Numbered from the stretch's first letter, positions 1-11,820 are shown. The stretch is 64,000 nucleotides of DNA from Jacaranda mimosifolia (GCA_018894105.1 CM032117.1:51990503-52054502), one strand, 5' to 3'. Program-made: numbers and translations. The notes: generated by a model from the sequence alone, not told the origin.

Positions 1-215
1 TAAATTAGAATAATGGGTATAGGACCCTAGAAAACCCCAGGTTTTGATTTGGGTATAAGATGTTTTCAGACAATATGTTATAGGGGAACATGATTTGACA
101 ATGATCTTCGGAAAGTTTGTGATGTGAAAAATATTCAAGTTATATTTAATTTAAGTTTTAAAAAAAATTAAATTAGAAAAAAAAGTTTTACAAAAAAATT
201 AATTTTGTTAATATA
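1..215. other. AT-rich intergenic sequence
   Basis: No gene, RNA or clear repeat is visible. The stretch is rich in A/T runs and leads into the directly repeated segment that begins at about 216. Confidence 0.6.
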
Positions 216-517
216 TTTTTATTTAAGTTTTTTCTCTTAATGTTGTATCAAGCTTTTATATTATCATATATCATATGCTAGTTTTTAAATGGTATAACAA
301 TCAGATTATATATTTTTATGTTAAGAATAATAGTGGAAAAGATGTAACTATGTATAATTTTGATTATTGTAATGATTTGAAATAATTAATTTTTTAATAA
401 AATGTTAAAAAATATTTTAGAGGAAATATTTAATTTTATTTAGAAAAGTCAAGTTCATTCTGAAGTTCTTTTTCTTATAAAAATTTATTCCAAATCTGCT
501 TAAGTAATTAAAACAAC
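216..517 (+). repeat. Direct repeat A, left copy flanking the 22-kb nest
   Basis: This segment runs from a TTTTTATTTAAGT motif to TAATTAAAACAAC. It is found again, in the same orientation and order, at 22492-22737 continuing at 24669-24708 after an inserted hairpin element. The right copy lacks about two dozen bases present here near 393-417 and otherwise differs by scattered substitutions. Sequence to the left of 216 and to the right of 517 does not match the other copy. It carries no coding potential. Its placement on both sides of the nested block suggests a long target-type duplication or an unequal exchange. Confidence 0.75.
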
Positions 518-524
518 GACGAAT

Positions 525-965
525 CACATAATTAGTTTCTAAAATTATATTTTAAAATCATTTCAGTCTCCAATTTTCAAAAAGTCATCTTTTAATCCTT
601 AACATTAATATATCGTTTCACTTTAGTCCCCAAAATCATTTTCCGGCAGTTTTTGGTCGGAAAATTGACCAAATTTGATATTTTTAGGGGCAAAATTGTT
701 AATTTATAGTTTTATGTTCCACTTTAGTCCCTATCTAAGGTTTTATGTTCCAATTTAATCCCTATGTCACTTTTTTTCTTTTTTATAAATATATGTACGT
801 ACATGCGTGTATATATTTGTGTATAATATATGTGTATATATAACTGATCCTAATATTAGTCATATATTCATATTATTATTAATATTGAATAATATATTAA
901 TGATATATTAGTATCATTTGTGATACTATTATAATTGATAATATTAACTATATATTAGTAATATA
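525..965 (+). repeat. Left Mutator-like terminal repeat
   Basis: The first 260 bases match the inverse of 22236-22489. The stretch through about 905 also matches the left arm of the hairpin element (22750-23120), including the (TA)-rich run with TATATTTGTGTATAATATATG. It is non-coding. The repeated phrase 'TTTAGTCCC' recurs at several points inside this family. Confidence 0.7.
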
Positions 966-1628
966 TTAACAATAATAGAGATTATATTATAATAATTTTA
1001 ATTATATTCATAATATGTAGTATTAATAATATTACAAATTTTATAAAATATTACAAATTTTATTAATATAATAATAATTATTATTATAATACATGATACT
1101 AATAAGTATTAAATTAATTTTATTGTTATTATTATTAATATAATTAATCATAAGAATAATAAGATTAATGTTATCAATGATAATAAGAGTATTATTATGA
1201 TAATATAATTATCTAATATTATTAGTATTATTGTTCATAATATTGTTAATAATATATTAATAATAATATTACTTACAAAAATCCGAGTAAGCAAAGACTT
1301 TTTCCAACAAGACAAAGAAATTGTCATGTCAATTGAAAATTTGCCACCTAAGCAAAAATCCCCAAATTCAACTAATTTCGGCGTGCCACATCAGTATTTT
1401 CGATCATTTTATGAGATTTCGTGACTTTCGAACTAAATGTGCAATTTTTTTTTTAATTTATAGGACTAAATTTGAAATTGCATAACATATAGGATAAAAT
1501 TGAAAGTCAGAAAATCTTATAGGATAAAAAAAATATATTTTTCCTGTTTGTTGGGGGTAGCTGCCATGGCCAATCACCGTGGGGGGGGGGGGGGGAAGGA
1601 ATGGGGCAATTGGGGATGGGGATCAGGG
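966..1628. other. AT-rich transposon-derived spacer with a G15 run
   Basis: Bases 966-1265 are almost pure A/T with many short AATATTAT-type repeats and look like the AT-rich core of the adjacent Mutator-like end. Bases 1440-1540 carry the phrase GGACTAAATTTGAAATTG followed by GGATAAAATTGAAAG, a dispersed-repeat style. A run of 15 G lies at 1581-1595. No ORF is convincing. Confidence 0.5.
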
Positions 1629-2417
1629 TAGGCATGGCAATGGGTTAGGATAGACCGGATCCTCGCCCCATACCCACCCCTAATGGGGCCGGTTAGGAGT
1701 CAAATAAATGGGTTTCGGGGCGGGTTACTGGTCTTAATTTCATGAACCCGATTGGGTTTGAGGAAGGTTATAGGTTTAAGTAAACCTGCTCTGAACCTGC
1801 CCCGTGTAATAAACATATAATATATATAATATATTATATATAATATATGTATATAAAATATAAAAAATTAGGATTATAATAGCATATATATTTCATCAAA
1901 TAAATAATAATTTTGAACTCATTCAATCATCATAAAAATGATGAAATATACTAAAATCAATTAATATGGATATTTTATTTTAAATTTTAAAAAATAGTAT
2001 TAGAAACTTAGGGCCTGTTTGGTTTTATTTCCAAACCCAATTCCCAGTCTTTTCACTGTTTCAATTTTGAAAATTGTTTGTTTCAGCCCAAATTCAACCA
2101 ACACATTCTCAATTCCCATTTCCAATTTCACACTCCCCACGAAAATCAACCATTCCAAACGTACTCATCTTAATTATCTGATAAAGCTGCGCACCCATCA
2201 ATCAACGTTTCCCCCACATCAATCGGCCGTTGGGAAAATGAAAAAAAAAATATCACCAGCCACGAACAGAAATTCCCTTCTAATGGTTTCCCCCAAATAA
2301 CAAACACTCCACACGCAAACAAACCCCCGGCTTTCTTTAGGCATAAGGACGGAGGAAGTAATCGTCTCATCTACCGGCGAGAATAGCCTACCCAGATGAC
2401 CGCCGAAGCGCCGGAAG

Positions 2418-3495
2418 GTACCAACTTGCTTTGTTTCGGTTAAACCTCATTTTTCGGTGAGTTATTTCGGGCTTCGGGTGGAGGGGATGTAGAAAGTAAT
2501 TCTACTATCCCCTCGATCCCGATTTTGTACCCAACAACAGTGAGGAAAATGTATTGGGTTGCATATTGTTTGTATGATTTTACTTTTCACGGCTGATTTA
2601 GGTATTTTGGTTTAGGGTTTACGCATTGGTAAATTTTTCTTGTTCCTGCAGTGTATATGTTAGATCTGCTTACATATGATGTTTATTTCCCATATTGTGG
2701 TTTTTTACATTTTCCTCTGTGCCTCGATATGATACCTTCGTTTGGGCATGAGGTTGTAGTTCATGTATATGGGTACTGTTGACTAGTCCTTGTGGTATAC
2801 CTCTGACTCTGAGCTATGTAGCGCATTTAGGTTGTCTATGTTAGCTTGTTTTCATCTTCTGAGCTTTACTATGCGAATGATGTGATGGACTTGAATATGG
2901 CTGTTAGCAGTTAATATTCATTTTCAGTTGAAGAACTATGGCTTACTGTGAATGGTATATTCTGCTATTAATAGATTGTTTTATGGATGGCTATCCAAAT
3001 TATTTCAACTTGAATATGGCAATTGTGTCATATGAGGAATATGACTAAATGTTGTTGTAAAAGCTACTTGCAACTGGTCTTATATGTGAAGTTTTACATT
3101 GCTTGCATTACTTGATATGTTAGCTAGTTTGCAGTTTAATATGTTAGAACACAATACCATGTGAACGTGAGTTTCCTTTAAATTTCCCCTTCCCTGGTTC
3201 TGTTTAAGTACCATGTATAACTTGTTTAGATCTTTAAAGTTGGGCGTAGTTGGGATGGATGACATATGAAGAGAGGTAGAATGCCATTATGTGTTGTTAC
3301 CATGCATCAATAGATGTCCAGTTATGGCCTTTTCGCCCCATAATAAATATGCACTTATAGTTAATCCTGAAAATTTTGCCAAAGAAAGATACATAAGCGT
3401 GGATCTAAAACTATTCATGTGTCAGTCAACAATTAAAATAAAGTATATGAAAAATTAATCCCCATTTAATTAACTTTCATCACTTATGTTCTTAG
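2418..3495 (+). other. Probable 5'-UTR intron of the Harbinger MYB-like gene
   Basis: A G/C-rich stretch at 2345-2417 (with CCGGCGAG and GCGCCGGAAG) resembles a transcribed leader and ends in GAAG|GTACC, a plausible donor. The start codon of the MYB-like ORF follows directly after TTCTTAG at 3495, a good acceptor. Between them no reading frame longer than about 60 codons exists. This is inferred from splice-site context only. Confidence 0.4.
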
Positions 3496-4457
3496 ATGAG
3501 TCATCATCAACAAAGATTTCGCAGTAGGGCAAATGATGCGAAGTGGGATTTGCCCACTTTGACTGTGTTTATTGAGCTTATGCATGATCAGTTCATCAGA
3601 GGACAGTTGATTTCAACCACATTTGCTACCACAATTTGGCTCGAGATTCAAAGAGAGTTACGTGCATGTACTGGACTTCATTACGAAGTCGACCAACTAA
3701 AAACTAAATTGTTTAGGGTACTTCTTCTTTGGAGAAAATTTCATGATCTATTAACAAATCACACTGGATTTGGGTGGGATAGCAACACAGGCACTATACA
3801 GGCCACAGAGGAGCAATGGGTCGTGTGGCTAATGGTAATATATAAAGTTTTGCATATGCTAAATATGTACACTTGTTATATTCTATTTACTGCCCTTTTA
3901 TAATGACACCAACTAATTATGTCATGTACTCCTCTTTATAGGAAAATCCAAAGGAGTGTTGTCTAAAGAGGCGGGGTCTTCCACTTTATCACTTGTGCAC
4001 AGAAATGTTCCTCAACACGGTGGCTAGTGGGAGTGGTGCTAGGTCTTCTTCCCAACCATCGATTGAGAGTGAGGAGGACGTAGAGGCCTATTTGCCGAAC
4101 CTAGATGATTATGGCCCATTAATGTTTCTCAACCCACAATCCGGAGATGCAAACCTTCAAGTCCCTAATAATCCATCCCAACCACCCATTCATCTTGCCA
4201 ATCCTAGCAACAAGTCCAAGAGTAATCGTTCATCTAGAATCGATGATGCCATAGATACTTCGACTTCTGTTAATAGTGTAAAGGCTAGGAAGATGGAAAA
4301 AAAAAACTCAGATGCAAGTGTTGAAGCTTGCATGGCATCGTTGAAAAGTATGGAGGGCTTGCCTCGCCCTTTTTTCTTCAAAGCTTGGGATACCTTCTTG
4401 AGCAAGACGCGACGTAGGATGTTTCTTTGCATGAGTAATGAAGAGAGGAGGGAATAG
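3496..4457 (+). CDS. MYB/SANT-like DNA-binding protein of Harbinger element (ORF1)
   Basis: There are two exons, 3496-3834 and 3942-4457, joined by a GT-AG intron (ATG|GTAATA ... TTATAG|GAAAAT), giving an uninterrupted 284-residue protein. Residues about 15-115 form a MYB/SANT-like (trihelix-related) domain, with W18, FIELM, 'W-LEIQREL', 'QLKTK' and the terminal 'WD...QATEEQW' pattern. Exon 2 begins 'ENPKECC', the usual continuation of this family. The C-terminal half is acidic/Ser-rich and then basic (RKMEKK near residue 213). In PIF/Harbinger elements this partner protein binds the terminal repeats and helps bring the transposase to the nucleus and DNA. It is the only intact ORF of the element, so its product could still act on related elements or on host sites. 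Function is inferred from family. Confidence 0.75.
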
Positions 4458-6252
4458 GTGGAGTCATTGGCCGATGCTTGATGGGGGTTGTGTGATGTTA
4501 GAAACTAGTTGTTTTTTAAAATCTTGAAATTATGGTCTTTGTTTCACTATTTGTATGTTATTCCAGAGACAACCTTGAACAATTTTTCTTGTTTAAACTT
4601 GGCTTGTGTGATGTTAGTATGTTAGTTTGTGACTGTGTTTAGTTTCAATTATGATCTTAGCAGCTTGTAGAAGGAGTTGACAGACTTGTTTATGATTTAA
4701 TTGAGTTTAGGGGCAACCATTTTTCCCTTGTTGTGCGGCTGCATAAGTTGTTGGATCCTCATTGTGTGTTTTTACTTATGTCTGTTTGCGTTTACTTGCA
4801 TTGGCAATATGATACAGTTGCATGTTTTCTTTAAAAGTCATTCATGGTACACTTTTGCTTCTTTAGCCACAGTACTCATTTGCTTAAAAGGCATGAAGTC
4901 CATATTTGTTCTTGCAAAATGCAATGTAAAAAGTCGAAATCCAATGTACCAGTACACCCACACAGTATACATATGTGAATTCAGTGCCCACTAGTCGCTG
5001 CCAAATCTGTACTCCATAATAAGGTTCCACTTTGTCTTTTAGGTGGGCCCAAGTTTACATAATATGATTTTTGTACAGTACAATCAATTTCACCTATTTC
5101 TTTCAAATAAAAAACAATAAACATTAGGTGGACCATTACATCAATTGTCTACTGCAGTAGAAAGGGTTCTAATATTGTTGCAATTCCACTTAAATACTAT
5201 ATAAATGCAAACCATGGAATCCCAAATGCCCAAACAAAAGGCCTAACAGTAGGCTACAAATTGCATCGTGCTGAGCTCCCTACCTCACATTCATGATACC
5301 TACATAAGTATGTAGTTTACTGCTAATAAAAATTATACAAGCACAAATTATAAGTATATAAAAATTATATACATACATCAGCAAGTTAAAACAATACATA
5401 TGTAAATATTATTACTGATACAGAATTTGTATACACATAAGTGTAAATGAAAATTTATATGGATAGTTTGATTCTTCTCTTTCTTAAAACTGTGCTATAT
5501 AACATATTTAATATTTAGAATAGGATATATGCAGCCAAATATTGATTAATAAAGCTGTAAAGAATACCAAACTTACATATATGCTAATAAGAATTATTTA
5601 CTACAAAATAATTGAGTTGTATACAAACAATTAAGTTATAAATTATCTTTATATTAATATTTATTAATTTAATATAAAATATTTATATAATATAGAACAT
5701 ATGTAATTGTATGCAATATGATTCACTATTTAAAAAAGGATGTATACAATGCTCTAACCCATGCGTTCAATACATGTGATACTGTTATGTAAATTCCTAT
5801 AGCCATATTTACCATTTTTGGGATGTTTCTATGTATCAAAGCCACAATGTATATATGAATTATGTACACCCAAAATTTTATATTATTTAATAACATATTT
5901 TGGTATATGTATATATACCAGAATATATATCTAGGTAACTAACAAGACTATTTAATCTCATATTTAATATTTATAACATGCGCCCAGCATTTATATATAT
6001 TGAATAATATTTCTCATTTTGTATACAGATTTAGTAATCTTATGTAATGAATTAGGTGCAGTTTAAACATGTATACAACTATGTAATTACGTACATATGT
6101 ATGATATATGTGCCTAATTGGAAAAATGCAAATACTATATATAATTGGCCTGAATAAATTTTATGCATATATGGTGTTAGTCTTCCCAAAAATGAGCATG
6201 CATTACATTGCTTGTTTTCTCTCATTGCCAAACATAATCATTACTTCAAATA
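4458..6252. other. Non-coding interior of Harbinger element
   Basis: Between ORF1 and the transposase lies 1.8 kb of AT-rich sequence. It includes short direct repeats of TATATA/ATACATATG type (5300-6100) and no convincing reading frame. The 97-residue frame at 4701-4994 is hydrophobic by composition only and has no family signature. Confidence 0.6.
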
Positions 6253-7739
6253 ATGTGCAGCACCGAAACAATGGTGGATGCCTCAACATCAAACACATCC
6301 ATACTTAATGAACACCAGAATAATTGGGATGGCTCCAACAATTCACCCACTATAGAAACATCATCTGATGAAACAACTTCCAGTGACACCACAACCAATA
6401 ATGAAAACAATTCCGATGAATCAGATTATGGGATGGCCTTCATCTTTGTCTCACAGTTCCTATGCCCATCATACTTCCAAAATAAAGTTTCAATGTACAC
6501 ATCTTGTCTTCGAGGGGCTGATTGGGTAGGAGAACTGTTAGATGGTCACCTAGAAAGGTTTAGGAGGGCACTTTGAATGAGTAAGGATAGTTTCAATGCT
6601 ATATGTAACATGATCGAAAGTAGAGGTTTACTTAAGACGGGTAGATCAAGTAGAGTAGCTTTGAAGGAGTCTGTAGCAATTTTCTTGCAAACTATAGGAC
6701 AAGGTATAAGTTCCAACGTGATAACTATGAGAGGTTCCAACATTCGAGTGAAATAATTCATCGACATATTTTCCGGGTTGCCAGAGCTCTAAACTATTTA
6801 GCTCCAAAAATAATCACTCATCCCGACTGCAACAATGTTCATCCTCGAATATTTTACAATCGCAAGTTCTATCCATACTTTAAGGTATTTGGTAAAACAC
6901 ATCACTTTTATATTGGTGACATAAAACTTTGTTCGTATGTTTGTGAGTTGTCTAAATACGCATATTATATGCAGAACTGCATTGGTGCAGTGGATAGTAC
7001 TTATGTATCGGCCTCAGCACCGTCAATGTTACAAAATGCTTACCGATGTTAATCTGTAATCGCACAAAATGTCCTTGCGATAAGTGACATGGACTTAATG
7101 TTTAATTATGTCTATGCGGGATGGGAAGGGAACGCAAATGACTCATGTGTATTAGTTGACGCTCTTAAGAATGATCCTACCTTTCCTTGGCCATCTTAAG
7201 GTTGGTGTAACAATTAATCTTAATTCTATCGTCTTACAAGTTTAAATTAGACAAATATTAATGGAGTGCAACTCAATGTAGGCAAGTATTACATTGTGGA
7301 TTCTGGCTTCTGCAACTTCCCTGGCTTTCTAGCTCCATATAGAATGCATCGTTACCATATTAACTAGTTTGGTGGTAGGAGCCGTCAACCAAGAGGCCCT
7401 ACTGAGCTTTTCAATGAAAGGCACGCCAAACTCCACAACGTTGTTGAACGAGCATTTAGTGTGCTTAAGGCTCGATTTCCTATGTTGGCGGCCCGTATGC
7501 CGCATTACAAACTCCACCGACAAGTACAAATAGTGATCACTTGTTGTGTCGTCCATAATTTCATTAGGAAACATTTTCACGATGACTCTTTCTTCTTAGA
7601 GGAACAAAATGTATATAACAATGCAACTCAATCCAAACAGAATGATCATTACCTTCCTTCGCAGAACGATATTGATTGGATGTTAAGGTTCTGTGATAAT
7701 CTAGCGAATATTATGTGGGCAAACCGCCGCATTGTGTAG
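6253..7739 (+). pseudogene. Harbinger DDE transposase (broken)
   Basis: Three exons can be followed. Exon 1 has a Ser/Thr/Asn-rich acidic N-terminus and then 'LLDGHLERFRRAL', the usual start of the catalytic module. Introns are likely at 6886-6974 and 7201-7281. The catalytic triad is still present: D in 'GAVDSTYV' (codon at 6993), D in 'NANDSCVL' (7140) and E in 'NVVERAF' (7446). The C-terminal 'VVHNFIRKH' motif typical of the HARBI1/PIF family is also there. Lesions are in-frame stops at 6574, 7050, 7197 and 7365, and a frameshift between about 6690 and 6735. Several stops fit CGA or CAG turning into TGA or TAG. The protein would have cut and joined the element at TTA sites; this copy cannot make it. 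Confidence 0.88.
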
Positions 7740-8029
7740 GCTTTAATTAAATAGGACAACACCTTTTGATCATGTATAATTAAGTCCTACTAGTCGGATG
7801 TGTGTAATGTTAGCATGTATGATCTTAAGTGTTACAAAGTCTCTTCTTATTATGAATGTTGAAAAATTGACATTGTGTTAAAATTTTAAAATTTTAAAAT
7901 AGCGAATGGCAAGCACATGAATATTATTTTAGTCATGCAGTTGCTCTTATGCGCTCCAACTCATACAAAGACATGTGCATAGGTATTGTTACATAAGCGT
8001 AGATATGTACATATGTTAACCATTCATTA

Positions 8030-8311
8030 ATGAAACCTTTTATGTTAATAAACCCAACTTCAATCACCAGAATGACAAATCATGGCACACCGATGTGCCC
8101 TTGTGGAGCTGGGCCAGTGATAGTTCGTATGGCACGAACAGAGAGCAACTATGGGCACTACTTCTACCAATGCCCTTTGGGGGCTGATCATCGGAGAGCG
8201 TTCATGTGGGTTTCAAGTTCAAATGCTACTCGTGCAGTGTATACCGACACGTTGCATGAGAGGACCAGTTCCTCCCTGGCATATACGGGGGAATCTTCCC
8301 ATACATCATAA
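8030..8311 (+). CDS. Small GRF-type zinc-finger protein inside Harbinger element
   Basis: The 93-residue ORF is uninterrupted. Residues about 23-63 match the GRF zinc finger: 'CPCGAG', a stretch with 'ARTESNYGHYFYQCP', then 'HRRAFMWV'. The usual fourth zinc ligand, a Cys in C-x-F-x-W, appears to be replaced by His in D-H-R-R-A-F-M-W. The eponymous Gly-Arg-Phe is G-H-Y-F here. GRF fingers bind single-stranded nucleic acid in DNA-repair and topoisomerase proteins, and small stand-alone GRF proteins occur in plants. It starts 290 bases after the transposase stop, in the same direction. Whether it is captured host sequence or a normal part of this Harbinger lineage cannot be told here. It could also be a 3' exon of a longer decayed gene. 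Confidence 0.6.
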   Translation: MKPFMLINPTSITRMTNHGTPMCPCGAGPVIVRMARTESNYGHYFYQCPLGADHRRAFMWVSSSNATRAVYTDTLHERTSSSLAYTGESSHTS

Positions 8312-8836
8312 TCTTCACACAACATACACGCAGACCGTGTAAATCCAAACATAGTTAGGGTCCTTTCTGAAGCATCAGCTATATTTATAGAAGTTTCTGT
8401 GCTCCAACCAACACGTACAGCTATCTGCTGCTGCTTGGCAGTGTGTTCCATACTAACATGCTTACTAATGATTGTGTTTGTTGTTGTCATGATAAAACTT
8501 ATCATGTATTGATCTGAAATGTACACTTAGCCAATGAAATAGATTATGTACAACCCTTCTATTTATCGAGCACTATGTATTTGTTTTACAAGTTGTAGTA
8601 TGTATATGGTGCTATGTATCTGGCAATTTTCTTAATCTATGCAATAGATGTAGCAATCATTTTAATCCTTCCCCATTGACTCTTTTATTATGTGTATTTT
8701 AATTCGAGTATAATCTACCACATTGACAAACTGTCTGTGTATAATTTTTATGAAACACAAAAAACTATTTCCAGTTGTTAGTCAAGGGACAGCCATGTGT
8801 TGGTTACTCACAAGTAATGAATTTTCATAAATAGAC

Positions 8837-9740
8837 ATGTCCGGATTGTCAAAGCGCACAAGGTCTCACTTTAATGATATTGGATAGTAAGGGGAAGCAG
8901 AGGATGAAAAATTCCTTCATTACTTGCTTGAGGCACGCTCCATGTCACCCTTGACAGATGCTAAAATAGTCAAGTTTGTACTTGATGAGATTGTTGGTTG
9001 TTTGAAATATGTATTCAAGCGTGAGTACAAAATGGAGACATTGAGACGTAGGTTTTGCCAACTTCGTCGTGACTACAAAATTTTCTCAAAGGTCATCAAC
9101 ACACCAGGGATTCAGTACTCATTGCAGGAGTATACTGTATATGTTCCACTACAAATGTGGCATCAATTTCTAAGGTAAGCTTGTTTGTACATAATCCCTT
9201 CATATTTCCTTACCTTCAAACATGTACACATATATTGGCTGATAAGTATCATATATTTCTTGTCATAAATGCCTCATTTTTGTGCTTACTGCATTCATCT
9301 TGTAGGCTGTCATCGGTGCTGAGGACTTTTTCATGGAGTGCCCTCTCCATTGGCCAGCAATTAGCGCAATATTTCAATTAGAGGATATCTAGGTTGTGGA
9401 GCCATTGACAGTGGTGCTACCATCTGAGGATAAAATGGAAATCGATGGCCCGTTGAATTCGATAGTTGTCTCCGACACGTCCGAGAGCGTACAAGCTTTC
9501 CCATTTCCTCCTCGTACCCCTGCTGCCCGTACTTCTAGACATGGCTATGCAGCCAGCCACCACGGTAACACACAACATTCTGCCCAGCCCCACCTTACAC
9601 GAAATCCCACAACTGTGACCATTTCTTCCTCAACGGGATCGGGTAATGCACGCGTTGCTAAAGGCTCAACCTCTATTGCATGTGGACATCGCTCCAGCAA
9701 CGTGCAAAATGATGATCTCAACATTGAAGACGACGTTTAG
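8837..9740 (+). pseudogene. Second MYB/SANT-like protein of Harbinger element (broken)
   Basis: Reading starts at ATG 8837 ('MSGLSKRTR') but meets two adjacent stops (TAG TAA, 8885-8890). It then continues open from 8891 to 9174 with a recognisable MYB/SANT-like pattern: 'FLHYLLEARS', 'TLRRRFCQLRRDYKIFSKVI', then 'YSLQEYTVYVPLQMWHQFL'. A GT-AG intron at 9175-9305 is likely. The matching downstream phrase ('AVIGAEDFF...') is out of phase by one and meets a stop near 9390 before a Pro/Ser/Thr-rich tail (9396-9740). It is a diverged relative of ORF1, so the element holds two DNA-binding partner genes, one intact and one decayed. Confidence 0.6.
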
Positions 9741-10618
9741 AGCGACAGTGTGCAGTCAACCGCAGCTTCTGCTGGCAGCTGGAGTGATTCATTTTGAAAT
9801 GGTCAATCAACCTCATCATGGAATGGAGTTTGGTTCCAAACTAAGTTCAATGCATGTGACTTTATTAAGCAGTAAACATATTTTGTAATATGTGCGTATG
9901 TTATCTTAATCGAAACCCGTAACATGGATGTTCTAGTTTGGGATATGTAAATATGAATTATTACTTAATAGAAACGGGGAAATGGCAGTAGTTTTCACAC
10001 AATTTTCAAAGCCATTACCCTTTCTACAAATCCTTCATCAGTGTACCTCTTCCTTTCTTTTTACTTACCATGAACCATTGACATGGTTTCAGTAAACATT
10101 ACACTTTCAGTTTGTATGCTCAATTCAATTTAATGGAAATCATACCTTGTGCGTAAAACCAACTCATGGTTAACGCATGACATCTAGAATCGATAACACA
10201 GTGGCTGTAATTATTTTCTCCATCCGAGTTGGGAAAATTGTGCATAATTTGCCTCCCTTCACAGTAGCATGCACACGTGGTAAATGTTCATGAAAATAAT
10301 GTCTTTTTGGTGGCCTACCATGTTTAGCATATAAATGGATAATATTTAAAATTGAAAATTGAATTATGAGAAAATGAAAAAAATTATAATAACAATTATT
10401 CAAATAAATCACATCACACCATATGGAAATGCACGTCTTTTATGGTGAAAATTCCTTTCATCCAAATACATATTCATTTTCAACCCTATAAAACTCAAAT
10501 TTCCAGACAACTCATCCAAATACAACTCAATTTTCACATCACATCACATAACTAATTCTCACAAATTTAGAAATGATGGAAATGAAAATTGGAAATGGAA
10601 ATAAAACCAAACGGGCCC
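9741..10618. other. 3' subterminal region of Harbinger element
   Basis: No gene is seen. The last 250 bases (10380-10618) hold short phrases such as CATCACA and TCATCCAAATAC and merge into the right terminal inverted repeat. Subterminal repeats of this kind are where Harbinger MYB-like proteins usually bind; that role is inferred. Confidence 0.5.
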
Positions 10619-11025
10619 TTATTGTATGTTGGATTCTAATTTTCTATACATATTCTTTGTGTATGTTTATTTTAATCAATTTTGAAAATATATGAGTTGC
10701 AAAATTATATATTTTAATGAAAAAATATACAAAAAAAAAATGGGTTTGGTGGGTTGGACCCAGCAAGTTAGGAATCTAAAGTGGGGTGAGGGGTTCCAGG
10801 TCCAAATAGAAGTAAGCGGGGTAGGTTTCGGGTCCTGCCAAACCCGCTTCATACTTGCCCTGTTGCCACTCTAGATGGGGTTTGTGGAGGGTGCGGGGGT
10901 GGGTGGAATTATTATACAAATATATTTATATTTATTTATTAATATATCATATACGAATATATAATATATATAACATAAAATATATACATAAATATATTAT
11001 ATATTTATACATATGTATATATAAT

Positions 11026-11816
11026 TGATAAGGGTGAGATCCGTTTTGGGTTGGATCAATTGGTAAAGTTAGATGTATTCGACCTCGGTGGTCGATATTA
11101 AGGTAATTGGGCTGAGTCCTGCAATCACGAGCAAACGTTAGGCTAGCTGAGGTGCCCTCAGCTAAGGCACTCCGACGCTCAAGTTAGTATAGAGTCGATT
11201 GGATATAACGAGCAGCAGAGTGATGGCTTTTTGTATAAAGAATGGCATACCTTTGAGAGGTTAGAGTGGGGGTATTTATAGCTTTCTCTCAGTGGAATTT
11301 GTCTGAGATGCCCTTGATATGTATGAAGGATATTTGTCTTTGCATGAGGGGCATTAGGTTATCTCCCACTTTTGTACTATTCTAGGTGGCTGCCTTTCCA
11401 TGTTTTAGGGACAGAATAGGAAACTGTAGATGTGTCTCCTCCTTAGTGCGTCAGCATGGGTGGTACTAGGACGGCATGCGCCATTAATGCAGAGGCATGC
11501 TGTCTGTCAGGGCATTTAATGTGGCAGAGTTGGTTCTGTGCCGGGTCAACCTCCTTGGTCGGTAGAAAGGTCGACCTAATACTGAGTTGGCACGCGACGT
11601 GTGAGGTGGATGAGCGACGCGGTTGAGGGATCGACCAGTAGTCTTGTATGTGAACCTGTCGAGTGCCCGCCTGCCTGGGTACGACGTGGATCTGTAAGGT
11701 CGATTTGGGTCACCTGACCTTGGTAGCACTATTAAGCCCTAGGTATGAGATGGGCCTGGCGCTATATCCTTGGGTCTACGGTCTTTGGGCCGAGCCTATT
11801 GGGCTATCTCATATCA
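11026..11816 (-). repeat. 3' LTR of the Gypsy element
   Basis: On the minus strand it begins TGATATGAGATAGCCCAATA and ends in CTTATCA. A minus-strand TATAAATA box lies at 11273-11280. Its partner is 21109-21896. Confidence 0.92.
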
Positions 11817-11820
11817 TGAG

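Larger units (their letters stand above)
2011..10618 (+). mobile_element. PIF/Harbinger DNA transposon, 8.6 kb
   Basis: The termini are near-perfect inverted repeats of about 22 bp (GGGCC-T/C-GTTTGGTTTTA), flanked by the 3-bp target duplication TTA (2008-2010 and 10619-10621) that is diagnostic of PIF/Harbinger. All recognisable ORFs are on the plus strand, in order: a MYB/SANT-like protein (3496-4457), a DDE transposase (6253-7739, broken), a GRF zinc-finger ORF (8030-8311) and a second MYB/SANT-like ORF (8837 to about 9740, broken). Autonomous plant Harbinger elements usually have just a transposase and one MYB-like ORF, so this one is longer and richer than usual. The broken transposase makes it non-autonomous today. 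Confidence 0.9.
1629..10873. mobile_element. hAT-like non-autonomous element, split by Harbinger insertion
   Basis: The left end reads TAGGCATGGCAATGGG at 1629. The inverse of the right end reads TAGAGTGGCAACAGGG, ending at 10873. Both lead into G/C-rich blocks with GGGTTTCGGG-type phrases, in contrast to the AT-rich surroundings. These ends resemble hAT termini (T/CAGGG-TGGCAA). Without the Harbinger insert, the element would be about 0.64 kb. The 8-bp flanks (GATCAGGG and GATGGGGT) agree at only 5 of 8 positions, so the target duplication is not proved. Confidence 0.45.

Noticed and set aside
4701..4994. 97-codon hydrophobic ORF inside the Harbinger element
   Set aside because: Low-complexity hydrophobic content from T-rich sequence, no start context or motif.
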